A stretch of DNA of 64,000 nt, from contig NZ_CP090096.1 of the NCBI RefSeq assembly GCF_021391675.1, forward strand, positions 310,001-374,000. The letters run 5' to 3'. The notes under the pieces were generated by a model. The model saw nothing but the letters and a program-made list of their open reading frames with translations. It had not been told where the DNA came from and searched no databases. This stretch comes from Neorhizobium galegae. GTDB lineage: Bacteria; Pseudomonadota; Alphaproteobacteria; Rhizobiales; Rhizobiaceae. The position numbers were made by a program, and so were the translations under genes. Below are positions 26,102 to 34,507 of this stretch, piece after piece; positions within the stretch are counted from its first letter, which is position 1; every line of letters starts with the position of its first letter.

Positions 26102-27760
26102 ATGGAAAATCTCGTTGAAATTCGCGATCTGAGGGTAGAGGCAACGACCGATGCGGGCCGCCGCATCGAGATTATCAAAGGCATCGACCTCGATGTCGCG
26201 CCGGGCGAAATCGTCGCTCTGATCGGAGAAAGCGGATCGGGAAAGACGACGATCGCGCTGACGATCATGGGCTATGCCCGTCCCGGCTGTCGGATCTCGA
26301 GCGGCAGCGTCACAGTGGCCGGCAAGGACATGGTGACGCTGAGCGAGCGTCAGCGCGCACATGTGCGTGGCCTCGAGGTCTCCTATGTGCCGCAGTCCGC
26401 CGCGGCCGCGTTCAACCCGTCGAAGCGCATCATCGACCAGGTTGTCGAAGTTACGCGCATCCATCGGCTGATGCCGCTAGCGCAGGCCAGGGAGAAGGCA
26501 ATTTCCCTGTTCAGGTCGCTTTCGCTGCCCAATCCCGAAGAGATCGGCAACCGTTATCCGCACCAGGTTTCCGGTGGTCAGTTGCAACGCCTTGCCGCCG
26601 CGATGGCCCTTATCGCCGATCCGAAGCTCGTCATATTCGACGAGCCGACCACCGCGCTCGACGTAACCACCCAGATCGAGGTGTTGCGCGCCTTCAAGGC
26701 GGTGATGAAGAAAAGCGGCATCGCCGGCGTCTATGTATCCCACGATCTCGCGGTCGTCGCCCAGATCGCCGATCGCATCGTCGTGCTGCGCGGCGGCGAT
26801 GTGCAGGAAGTCGGCAACACCGCCGATATCCTGTCCGATGCCAAGCATCCCTATACGCGCGAGCTGCTTTCGGCCTTTGAACCGAAGTCTCGCGGCGAAA
26901 GTGTGGTTGTTGCAGCGCCGGAACACGCGCCGCTCCTGAAGGTCGACGGCCTGATCGCCGGGTACGGCCCGGTCCAGGCCGACGGTCTGCCGCTCGTCAG
27001 GGCCGTGCAGGAGGCAAGCCTTTCCCTGGAACGAGGCCGCAATCTCGGCATCATCGGTGAATCCGGCTGCGGCAAGTCCACGCTTGCTCGCTCGATTGCC
27101 GGTATCCTCCCCGCATCAGCCGGTCAACTGACCCTCGACGGGCGCGAACTTGCCCGCTCCGCCCGGCAGAGAAGCCGGGAGCAGTTGCGCGAGCTGCAGA
27201 TCGTCTTCCAGCATGCGGACACCTCGCTCAATCCGGCCAAAACGATCGAGGAAATTCTCGGACGGCCGCTGAAATTCTACCATGGCATGAAAGGCAAGGT
27301 CCGGGATGCCCGGATCGACGAGCTTCTCGACATGGTTCGCCTGCCGAAGACGCTTCGCAGCCGAACCCCCGCCGAGCTTTCGGGCGGTCAGAAACAGCGC
27401 GTCAATTTTGCCCGGGCGCTCGCCGCCGAGCCGAAACTGATCGTCTGCGACGAGATCACCTCCGCCCTCGACACCGTCGTTGCGGCGGCGGTCATCGATC
27501 TCCTGAAGGAAATGCAGCGGGAACTTTCCCTCTCTTACATCTTCATCAGCCACGATCTCTCTGTTGTCGAAGCGATCTGCGACGAGATCGTCGTGATGTA
27601 TAACGGCCGCAAGGTCGAGGAAATCACGCCTTCGATCTCGAAGGTCCCGCAGCACCCCTATTCGAAACTGCTGTTCTCGTCCGTACCGAAGCTCGATCCG
27701 GGCTGGCTCGATCGTCTGGAGCGTGATCCCGAACTCGTCAAAACCTACGTGCACGCCTGA
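26102..27760 (+). CDS. Double ABC ATPase, DppD-DppF fusion
   Basis: A 552-residue protein with two nucleotide-binding domains in tandem, energising the Dpp-type importer. Domain 1 (about 5-255): Walker A GESGSGKTT, signature VSGGQLQRLAAAM, Walker B LVIFDEPTTALD. Domain 2 (about 277-545): GESGCGKST, LSGGQKQRVNFARAL, LIVCDEITSALD. All catalytic motifs are intact in both. Residues VPQHPYSKLLFSS near the end match the oligopeptide ATPase C-terminal region. It is the last gene of the operon and is followed by a perfect palindrome. Confidence 0.92.
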   Translation: MENLVEIRDLRVEATTDAGRRIEIIKGIDLDVAPGEIVALIGESGSGKTTIALTIMGYARPGCRISSGSVTVAGKDMVTLSERQRAHVRGLEVSYVPQSAAAAFNPSKRIIDQVVEVTRIHRLMPLAQAREKAISLFRSLSLPNPEEIGNRYPHQVSGGQLQRLAAAMALIADPKLVIFDEPTTALDVTTQIEVLRAFKAVMKKSGIAGVYVSHDLAVVAQIADRIVVLRGGDVQEVGNTADILSDAKHPYTRELLSAFEPKSRGESVVVAAPEHAPLLKVDGLIAGYGPVQADGLPLVRAVQEASLSLERGRNLGIIGESGCGKSTLARSIAGILPASAGQLTLDGRELARSARQRSREQLRELQIVFQHADTSLNPAKTIEEILGRPLKFYHGMKGKVRDARIDELLDMVRLPKTLRSRTPAELSGGQKQRVNFARALAAEPKLIVCDEITSALDTVVAAAVIDLLKEMQRELSLSYIFISHDLSVVEAICDEIVVMYNGRKVEEITPSISKVPQHPYSKLLFSSVPKLDPGWLDRLERDPELVKTYVHA

Positions 27761-27779
27761 GACGGCAATTGCCGTCTCA
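27758..27779. terminator. Perfect 22-base palindrome overlapping the ATPase stop codon
   Basis: TGAGACGGCAA is followed directly by its complement TTGCCGTCTCA; the first three bases are the stop codon. No U tract follows. It lies between convergent genes and probably acts as an RNA hairpin for 3' end protection or termination. Confidence 0.5.
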
Positions 27780-27812
27780 CGTCCATGGACAATGCGGCTT
27801 GGACCGTGCGGA

Positions 27813-28289
27813 CTATACCCGGAACAGGCTGATGAGCGGCATATGCGCTTTGACGATCGGCGACTTCAGGACAACGAAGCTGAAATATTTGTCGATGCCG
27901 ATATCCATGTCGGTCAGCCGTTCCATGATCGTCTGATATTCGCCGATACCGGCGGTGACGAATTTGAGCATATAGTCGTACCCGCCCGACACCAGGTGGC
28001 ATTCGATCACCTGATCGACTTTTTCCACGGCTGCGAGAAAACGCGCGAAGTCGATCTGCCGATGGTTCTTGAGCGTGACCTCGGTGAAGACCGTCAAGGT
28101 CTGGCCAAGCTTGCCGATGTTGATCTGGGCCGAATACCCCTCGATATACCCTTCCTGCTGAAGCTTCTTGACGCGCATCAGGCAGGGGCTGGGTGAAAGA
28201 TTGACCAGCTCGGCAAGCTCGACATTGGTGATGCGGCCGTTCTTCTGCAACTCGTAGAGGATCTTGATGTCGATACGATCGAGCTTCAC
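27813..28289 (-). CDS. Lrp/AsnC family transcriptional regulator
   Basis: A 158-residue regulator. The N-terminal winged helix reads LDRIDIKILYELQKNGRI then NVELAELVNLSPSPCLMRVKKL. The RAM effector domain contains VECHLVSGGYDYMLKFVT-like sequence (read as VIECHLVSGGYDYMLKFV). GTG at 28289 chosen: GGGAGG lies eight bases upstream and the product starts with the normal VKLDRIDIKIL. It is divergent from the DadA-like oxidase and convergent with the Dpp importer, so it is the natural candidate regulator for amino-acid-like substrate use here. Confidence 0.9.
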   Translation of the reverse strand: MKLDRIDIKILYELQKNGRITNVELAELVNLSPSPCLMRVKKLQQEGYIEGYSAQINIGKLGQTLTVFTEVTLKNHRQIDFARFLAAVEKVDQVIECHLVSGGYDYMLKFVTAGIGEYQTIMERLTDMDIGIDKYFSFVVLKSPIVKAHMPLISLFRV

Positions 28290-28522
28290 GAAGGCACCTC
28301 CCAACGGGAGCGGCATTTTATGCCGCAGATTTTCGAGATCGACTTTAACGCATTGGCTTGTCTTGTCTATTCCATTCTGCGCACGAACGGCCAGCACAAT
28401 AAGTTGCATCATCGGCCATGAGCGGAATCTTGTGCGGTTCGAGAGGCGTGTGCGGTAACCTCGACGCGGGCTGCACCATTATGCTGGCGCACCGACCCGT
28501 TTGCGCCAGGAGAACGAATACC

Positions 28523-29848
28523 ATGCCAGCACCGCTCACGCTCGTCGAAACCGACGCCCGACTGCCGCCTTCTGCCGACGCGGTCGTCATCGGTGCCGGT
28601 ATCGTCGGCGTGTTCACGGCTTATTATCTCGCCGGACGCGGCCTGAAGGTGGCGCTCATCGAAAAGGGGCGCGTCGGAGCCGAACAATCGAGTCGCAATT
28701 GGGGCTGGTGCCGGCAGCAGAACCGCGATGCGCGCGAACTTCCGATGGCGACCAAAAGCCTCGACCTGTGGGAAGGCTTTGCCGCCGAGACCGGCGAGGA
28801 TACCGGCTTCCGACGCTGCGGTCTCCTCTATCTCAGTGACGACGAGGAAGAACTGGCAGGCTGGGCCCGCTGGCGGGATTTCGCCCGCACGGTGGGCGTC
28901 ACCACCCACATGCTCGACAGTGCCGAGGCAACCGAGCGCGGTAAGGCGACGCGCCGCACCTGGAAAGGCGGCGTGTACTCGCCGACGGACGGGACCGCCG
29001 ACCCCGCCAATGCTGCCCCGGCAGTCGCCCGCGCGATCGTAAAACTGGGTGGGGCGGTGCTCCAGAACTGCGCGGCGCGCGGCATCGAGATGGAAGGCGG
29101 CAGGCTCTCGGCCGTCGTAACCGAACACGGCACGATACGGACCAAGGTCGCAATCCTGGCCGGTGGTGCCTGGGCTTCGTCCTTTTGCCGCCAGCTCGGC
29201 ATTCGGTTCCCACAGGCCTCGATCCGCTCCTCCATCCTCTCCGTCGGCCCCGGTGACGGGAACCTGCCGGATGCGCTCCACACCGCCCGCGTCTCGGTGA
29301 CCCGCCGGGGTGACGGTGGCCACACGCTCGCCATCAGCGGGCGCGGACGGATCGACCTGACGGCCCAGAACATGCGTTTCGCGGCGCAGTTCCTGCCGAT
29401 GTTCATGCGCCGATGGCGCAGCCTGTCGCCGGGCGGCCTCGAAGGTCTGCGCAGCGGTCACGAAAGCCTGACCCGCTGGCGGCTGGACCGGCCGACGCCG
29501 ATGGAGCATATGCGCATCCTCGATCCGGCCGTCGACGCGCGCACGATCAAGCTGACCTATGAGCGCGCCGTCGAATTGCTGCCGGCCATCGGCGGGCGCC
29601 GCATCACTGCGAATTGGGCCGGCTATATCGATTCGACCCCGGACGGGGTTCCGGCGATCGGCGAAGTCGCGAGTGTTCCGGGCTTCATTCTGGCCGCGGG
29701 GTTCAGCGGCCACGGTTTTGGTATCGGACCGGGCGCCGGCCACCTGATCGCCGACATCGTCACCGCCACCAAGCCGATCGTCGACCCGCTACCCTATCAT
29801 CCCAAACGTTTCGAAGCGTCTGCCTGGGGCAAGGTGGCGGACTTCTGA
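28523..29848 (+). CDS. FAD-dependent amino acid/amine oxidoreductase (DadA-like)
   Basis: A 441-residue flavoprotein of the DAO family. The dinucleotide motif VVIGAGIVGVFTAYYLAGRG is at residues 19-38. LIEKGRVGAEQSSRNWGWC follows, the region that binds FAD covalently or tightly in related enzymes. The C-terminal FAD motif is FILAAGFSGHGFGIGPGAGH near residue 400. AGGAGA precedes the ATG. It is one of three DAO-fold genes in the window; likely substrates are D-amino acids or secondary amines. It sits between divergent Lrp and downstream LysR regulators. Confidence 0.87.
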   Translation: MPAPLTLVETDARLPPSADAVVIGAGIVGVFTAYYLAGRGLKVALIEKGRVGAEQSSRNWGWCRQQNRDARELPMATKSLDLWEGFAAETGEDTGFRRCGLLYLSDDEEELAGWARWRDFARTVGVTTHMLDSAEATERGKATRRTWKGGVYSPTDGTADPANAAPAVARAIVKLGGAVLQNCAARGIEMEGGRLSAVVTEHGTIRTKVAILAGGAWASSFCRQLGIRFPQASIRSSILSVGPGDGNLPDALHTARVSVTRRGDGGHTLAISGRGRIDLTAQNMRFAAQFLPMFMRRWRSLSPGGLEGLRSGHESLTRWRLDRPTPMEHMRILDPAVDARTIKLTYERAVELLPAIGGRRITANWAGYIDSTPDGVPAIGEVASVPGFILAAGFSGHGFGIGPGAGHLIADIVTATKPIVDPLPYHPKRFEASAWGKVADF

Positions 29849-29894
29849 TCCCGGGGCCTATACACTAGAGTGAAACCCGCGAACCAAGGACACG

Positions 29895-30809
29895 GTGAAC
29901 CGGATGCAGGCACGCCAGCTCGAGGTCTTTTGCATGCTCATGCGGACCGGGACGGTGACCGGCGCCGCGGCGATGCTCAACATATCGCAGCCGGCGCTCA
30001 GCCAGATCCTGCTGCATGCCGAGGACCAGCTGGGCTTCAAGCTTTTCAACCGGGTCCGCGGAAAGCTGGTTCCGACCCGGGAGGCCGAAGAGCTTTATCC
30101 GGAGTGCGAACGGATTTTTTCGGAGCTCGGCGCCCTCCGACGGCGCACCACGGACATGCGTTTCGGCCGCACCGGGCTGATACGGGTCGCCGCATCAGCA
30201 CCGCCGGCGATGTCGATCGTACCCAAAGCACTTCTGTCGTTCCGTGCGGCCCATCCCGATATCGTCGTGCGCTCGCTGATCGCCCCGCTGGTCAACGTCG
30301 TCGACATGATCCGCGACGGTGACGCGCCGCTCGGAATCGTGATGAACAACACGGCCCGTCCGGGCATCGAGGTGGAGACACTCGGGCACACGCAACTTGT
30401 CTGCATCGTCCCTGAACACCATCGGCTGGCCGAATTGGATCGGATCGGCTTTGCCGACCTGCAGGATGAGACTTTGATCTCCTACCGGGCCGGCACACTG
30501 CCGGGCCGCCTTCTGGTCAGCGCCGCAGCCGCGGAAATGCAGATATTCAACCCGGCGATCGAGATCGATATCTCGATTACCGCTCTCCCCTTCGTCCGCG
30601 ACGGCTTTGGTGTCGCAATCGTTGACGGGCTCCTGCCATGGCAGCAGTTCCCGGGCCTTGTCCTCAGGCCACTGCGGCAGAAGATTTCGGTGCCGATTGC
30701 CCTGCTCACCAGCCGGGACCGGCCTTTGACCGGAAGCCATCTCGCCATGCGCGACGATCTGCGCGAAGCCTGTGCCAGCATCCTGAAGGCAAGCGGCCTG
30801 GAATCGTAA
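29895..30809 (+). CDS. LysR family transcriptional regulator
   Basis: A 304-residue regulator with an N-terminal helix-turn-helix at residues 4-62 (ARQLEVFCMLMRTGTVTGAA, then SQPALSQILLHAEDQLGFKLF). A two-lobed effector domain begins near residue 95 (GLIRVAASAPPAMSIVPKAL). It starts at GTG with AAGGA seven bases upstream. It lies 46 bases after the DadA-like gene in the same direction and may be cotranscribed with it. Target and effector are not visible. Confidence 0.9.
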   Translation: MNRMQARQLEVFCMLMRTGTVTGAAAMLNISQPALSQILLHAEDQLGFKLFNRVRGKLVPTREAEELYPECERIFSELGALRRRTTDMRFGRTGLIRVAASAPPAMSIVPKALLSFRAAHPDIVVRSLIAPLVNVVDMIRDGDAPLGIVMNNTARPGIEVETLGHTQLVCIVPEHHRLAELDRIGFADLQDETLISYRAGTLPGRLLVSAAAAEMQIFNPAIEIDISITALPFVRDGFGVAIVDGLLPWQQFPGLVLRPLRQKISVPIALLTSRDRPLTGSHLAMRDDLREACASILKASGLES

Positions 30810-30828
30810 GCCTCTTTCGCCAAACCGG

Positions 30829-32196
30829 TCAGGCATCGCGAACCCAGAGGCCGATCGGGAGGGGCCTGGCGGGCGCCTGTTCGCGGAGCCGCCCCGCATC
30901 GCAAACCTTGATGCAGGCCGTGCCGGCAATCAGTTCGGCACCGGCGAGCTGGCAGTAACGCCCCTGGCAGCGGCCCATTCCGACGCGCGCCAGCGATTTG
31001 ACCCGGTTGGCTTCGCCACCCCCGTAAACGACGCTCTCGCGCAACTGGCCCGCCGTCACCCCTTCGCAGCGGCAGACGATCGTATCGTCCGGAACGGCGC
31101 GAATCATTTCGCCCGGCCAGGGAAAGGCGCGCGCGATGGCGCGGGCAAAACGTTCGTAGCGACCCAACCGGCGCAGATCCGATCTCGCGTCGGGCGAAGG
31201 AAGACCCATATCGGCAAGGCAGGCGGTCGCGGCAAGCCGACCGGCTACCTCCGCCCCGTCCGCACCGAGAATTCTCAGGCCATCACCGGCCAGATACAGG
31301 CCCTCGGCCGCCCTGCCCATCCGGTCGGTCCGGGGCAGCCATTGCGACCAGCTTTCGTCGTAGTCGAACGTGCAGCCTGCCAGGCCCGCGAGCTGCGTTT
31401 CGGCGCGCAAGTGCCAGCCAAGGCCGACCATGTCGCATGCCGTCACATGCGCCCGGCCGCGAGCATCCCGCCAGCACAGGCCGACGGGGCCGCGTTCGTC
31501 GGTTTCGATCCGATCCAAGGTCACGCCGGCATGATAAAGCCGGCCGAGCTTTGCCCGCATCAGCAGGCCACGCAGGACCAGGCCCGGCCTTGCCAGCATG
31601 CCCGGAAGACCCGCCGCCTGGTTGCGGATCGTGGATGTTTCGAGGATCGCGGCGATTTTGGTGCCGGCTTTCAGCAACTGGGTCGCGACGAGTGTCAGCA
31701 ACGGCCCCGAACCGGCAAGAACGATCCGGCTGCCGAGGGCGACGCCTTGCGCCTTCAGGGCGATCTGTGCCGCTCCGAGGCTGTAGACACCCGGCGCCTG
31801 CCAGCCGGGGACCGGCGCCAGGCGATCCATGGCGCCGGTGGCGAGGATCAGGCGGTCGTAGGTGAAATCCTTGCGACCGGTCGGCGTCAGCGCCTGCAGA
31901 AAATCGCCGGCGATCGTCAGGACCGAGCTTTGTGGATGATAGTCGATCTGTCCGGCGGCAACCATGCGGTCGAACGCCGTATGGAGTGCCACGGCCTTGC
32001 GGGCTTCCGATCCGTAGAGCTGTTCCGGCGGGCGCACGAAACCGTTTGGCGGGCGTCGATAGATCTGGCCACCCGCTTTGGTGCCCTCGTCGATGACTAT
32101 GGGTCTGATCCCGGCCTGGACCAGACGCTCGGCGGCGCGGATACCGGCCGGTCCGGCACCGACGATCACCACCTTTTCAACGCCCGGTGCCGTCAT
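30829..32196 (-). CDS. FAD/NAD-binding oxidoreductase with BFD-like 2Fe-2S domain (opine oxidase/HcnB-like subunit)
   Basis: A 455-residue flavoprotein resembling subunit A of opine oxidases, HcnB and hydroxyproline dehydrogenase alpha subunits. FAD site VVIVGAGPAGIRAAERLVQA at residues 9-28, then GQIYRRPP; a second nucleotide site VLAGSGPLLTLVATQLLKAG is near residue 165. The C-terminus has a BFD-like cysteine domain, TIVCRCEGVTAGQL with later GMGRCQGRYC. ATG at 32196 overlaps the upstream 2Fe-2S gene's stop (ATGA); another ATG lies six bases earlier. It would pass electrons from substrate oxidation with the small ferredoxin subunit and a DadA-like subunit. Confidence 0.87.
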   Translation of the reverse strand: MTAPGVEKVVIVGAGPAGIRAAERLVQAGIRPIVIDEGTKAGGQIYRRPPNGFVRPPEQLYGSEARKAVALHTAFDRMVAAGQIDYHPQSSVLTIAGDFLQALTPTGRKDFTYDRLILATGAMDRLAPVPGWQAPGVYSLGAAQIALKAQGVALGSRIVLAGSGPLLTLVATQLLKAGTKIAAILETSTIRNQAAGLPGMLARPGLVLRGLLMRAKLGRLYHAGVTLDRIETDERGPVGLCWRDARGRAHVTACDMVGLGWHLRAETQLAGLAGCTFDYDESWSQWLPRTDRMGRAAEGLYLAGDGLRILGADGAEVAGRLAATACLADMGLPSPDARSDLRRLGRYERFARAIARAFPWPGEMIRAVPDDTIVCRCEGVTAGQLRESVVYGGGEANRVKSLARVGMGRCQGRYCQLAGAELIAGTACIKVCDAGRLREQAPARPLPIGLWVRDA

Positions 32197-32516
32197 GGCC
32201 ATGTCCCCGGCGGCACGGTCCGCAACTGCATGCCGTCCGCGACCAATGTCGAACAGGCCCGCAGCCGCCCGCCGTCTTCCAGCCATAACCAGCAATCCTG
32301 GCAGGCTCCCATCAAACAGAAGCCCGCTCGTTTCTCCCGGCCGAATTCCGACTGCCGCACGGCAGATGCGGAGACCAGGACGGCGGTGAGCACCGTATCG
32401 CCGGCCAGTGCTTTGCAATCGGCGCCATCCAGCCGGAACCGAACCTGCGGCCTACCCTTTTCGGCAAGGCGCACAATCCGTCCGCCGAGAGCGTCAGGCT
32501 GCAGCTCTGACGTCAT
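32193..32516 (-). CDS. Small 2Fe-2S ferredoxin-like subunit (HcnA/opine oxidase type)
   Basis: A 107-residue protein with the plant-type ferredoxin-like fold used as the small subunit of HcnABC and opine-oxidase type dehydrogenases. Residues RFRLDGADCKALAGDTVLTA start the domain. The cluster cysteines are visible in GFCLMGACQDCWLWLED and RLRACSTLV. ATG at 32516 overlaps the HyuB stop by four bases, and its own stop overlaps the next ATG, giving strict translational coupling. A longer open frame upstream is only the shadow of hyuB. Confidence 0.85.
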   Translation of the reverse strand: MTSELQPDALGGRIVRLAEKGRPQVRFRLDGADCKALAGDTVLTAVLVSASAVRQSEFGREKRAGFCLMGACQDCWLWLEDGGRLRACSTLVADGMQLRTVPPGTWP

Positions 32517-34501
32517 TCGGCAGCCTCTTTTCGTGCCTCGGCGGGGCTTGGCATGTTCGTGAAGCGTGCGCGCACATCCGCGAACGCGGCAGCCACGCCT
32601 TCGGCACCTGCACGCCCCTTCATCCGGCGGAAGATCTCCGTCTTGGTGAAGAAACGCCAATGGATGGGAAGGCCCTGCAACAGGTCAGTCAGCAGATCGT
32701 AGGCCTCCGGCGTCCATTGCGCCTCGTAACCCTCGCGCTCGGGACCATAGTGGAAGTGTCCGGCCGGTGCGGTCCGTGCGGCTCTCACCTTTTCGGTTTC
32801 AGCCTCGTCCACCATGCCGTCGCGGATCACGACGCCGTAGTCACGTTCGGCAGCCTCGGAGGAAACGTAACCGCGTGCGACGTCCTGCGCCACGCGCCAG
32901 GTCTCGCGCTCGACAGGGTCGCCGCGCCCGCCGCCGCCGGCTGAGCGGATCTCCAGGACATCGCCGGGCTGCAGGATCGCGGTATCGATATTGCCGAGCC
33001 GCTGGAAGTCGTCACGGCCGGGGTTCAGCACCATGTCGGACAGGCCGGCAGCCCTGCCGCCCAGCGTGCCCCAGGGGCGGAAGAAGCTGCGGTCGCGGTT
33101 GCGGGCGGTGATGCGGCTGCCGGGCGAAAAGACCCGAAAGGCCATTTCGGTCGCCAGCCCGCCGCGCCAGCGTCCGGCGCCACCGCTGTCCCTTGCCAGG
33201 CCATATTTGATGAACTCGATTGGCACTTCCGTCTCGGTGATCTCGATCGGCGTATTCTTGAGATAGGCGGCATCGGCGCCGGAGCCGTTGGTACCGTCGC
33301 GGTGGGGCATGCCACCGCCGCCGCCGACCACCGGATTGACGGCGGCGATCACGGTGCGGCCGTTCCGTTCGTCGGTCGTCATGACGTTGACAATGCAGTT
33401 GTTGCCTGCCGGTGCTGCCGGCAACTTTTCAGGCACGGCCTGGCAGAAGGCGCCGAATACGACGGAACGCAGCCGCGCGCAGGTCAGCGAGCGCATGCCA
33501 ACGGCAGCCGGCTCAATCGGATTGAGGACGCTGCCCTTCGGCGTGATGCAGGTGAACGGTCTCGTCAGGCCGGTATTGAGGAGGATCTTGGGGTTCAGAG
33601 TGTAAAGTACATAATAGACGCCGACCAGAAGGATCGTATGGCGCGGATCACCGCCCGAGGGGACATTGAGCGACGAGCCGAGCTGCGGATCGGAACCGGT
33701 GAAATCGAGGATCGCCTCGTCGCCCCGGATCGTCAGCGTCAGCTTCAGACGGCACGGGTTGGCTTCGACCGAATCCTCGTCGGCATAATCGACGAATTCC
33801 CAGGTCCCGTCCGGCATCCCGCGCAGAAGATCGCGCGCCTGCGCTTCGGCATGGTCGAGCAGGACCTCGGTGCCGTCGAGAAAGGCTTGCCTGCCGAATT
33901 TCTCGACCATGGCGAGGATCTTGCGTTCGCCGGTGTTGAGCGCCCCGACCAGAGCCTTCATGTCGCCGATGTTGAGATCGGGCTTGCGGACATTGGTCGT
34001 CATGATCTTGAGAATGTTTTCGTCGAAAACACCTTCATTGACCAGCTTCATCGGCGGGAAGCGGATGCCTTCCTGATGGATTTCCGTCAGCGCTCGCGAC
34101 AGGGAGGCCGGCACCGCGCCGCCCATGTCAGTGTTGTGGATATGACCGCCGGTCCAGGCAATGATCTCGCCATCGTAGAAGACCGGTTTCCACAGATGGG
34201 TGTCCGGCGTGTGCGTCGCCACGAAGCAGGAATAGGGATCGTTGGTGAATGCCACGTCGCCGGGCTTGTAGTCGTCGATCATCGCGATCGCACGGGTATA
34301 GGTAAGACCTGGATACCAGGTCGCTCCCAATCCCATCGGCACGCCGAACGTCTCGTATTTGCGGTTGATCAGCATGACAGTGAAGTCTTCCGTCTCCTTG
34401 ACGAAAGCGGAATGCGCGGTCCGCTGCAGCGTATAGGCCATGTTTTCGGCTGCAGCGCGGGTGTGATTGGCAAACACCTGAAGGTTCAAGGGATCGAACA
34501 T
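32513..34501 (-). CDS. Hydantoinase B/oxoprolinase family protein
   Basis: A 662-residue B subunit of an ATP-dependent cyclic amide hydrolase (N-methylhydantoinase, 5-oxoprolinase, or acetone-carboxylase-like). It opens with DPLNLQVFANHTRAAAENMAYTLQRTAHSAF (residues 3-33), the family N-terminus. GDVAFTNDPYSCFVATHTPD near residue 85 and WTGGHIHNTDMGGAVPAS near 116 are the metal-site regions. GSSLNVPSGGDPRHTILL and MPHRDGTNGSGADAAYLKNT are also typical. It starts six bases after hyuA ends; together they form the ring-opening enzyme. The ring substrate is unknown. Confidence 0.9.
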   Translation of the reverse strand: MFDPLNLQVFANHTRAAAENMAYTLQRTAHSAFVKETEDFTVMLINRKYETFGVPMGLGATWYPGLTYTRAIAMIDDYKPGDVAFTNDPYSCFVATHTPDTHLWKPVFYDGEIIAWTGGHIHNTDMGGAVPASLSRALTEIHQEGIRFPPMKLVNEGVFDENILKIMTTNVRKPDLNIGDMKALVGALNTGERKILAMVEKFGRQAFLDGTEVLLDHAEAQARDLLRGMPDGTWEFVDYADEDSVEANPCRLKLTLTIRGDEAILDFTGSDPQLGSSLNVPSGGDPRHTILLVGVYYVLYTLNPKILLNTGLTRPFTCITPKGSVLNPIEPAAVGMRSLTCARLRSVVFGAFCQAVPEKLPAAPAGNNCIVNVMTTDERNGRTVIAAVNPVVGGGGGMPHRDGTNGSGADAAYLKNTPIEITETEVPIEFIKYGLARDSGGAGRWRGGLATEMAFRVFSPGSRITARNRDRSFFRPWGTLGGRAAGLSDMVLNPGRDDFQRLGNIDTAILQPGDVLEIRSAGGGGRGDPVERETWRVAQDVARGYVSSEAAERDYGVVIRDGMVDEAETEKVRAARTAPAGHFHYGPEREGYEAQWTPEAYDLLTDLLQGLPIHWRFFTKTEIFRRMKGRAGAEGVAAAFADVRARFTNMPSPAEARKEAAE

Positions 34502-34507
34502 GGGCCG

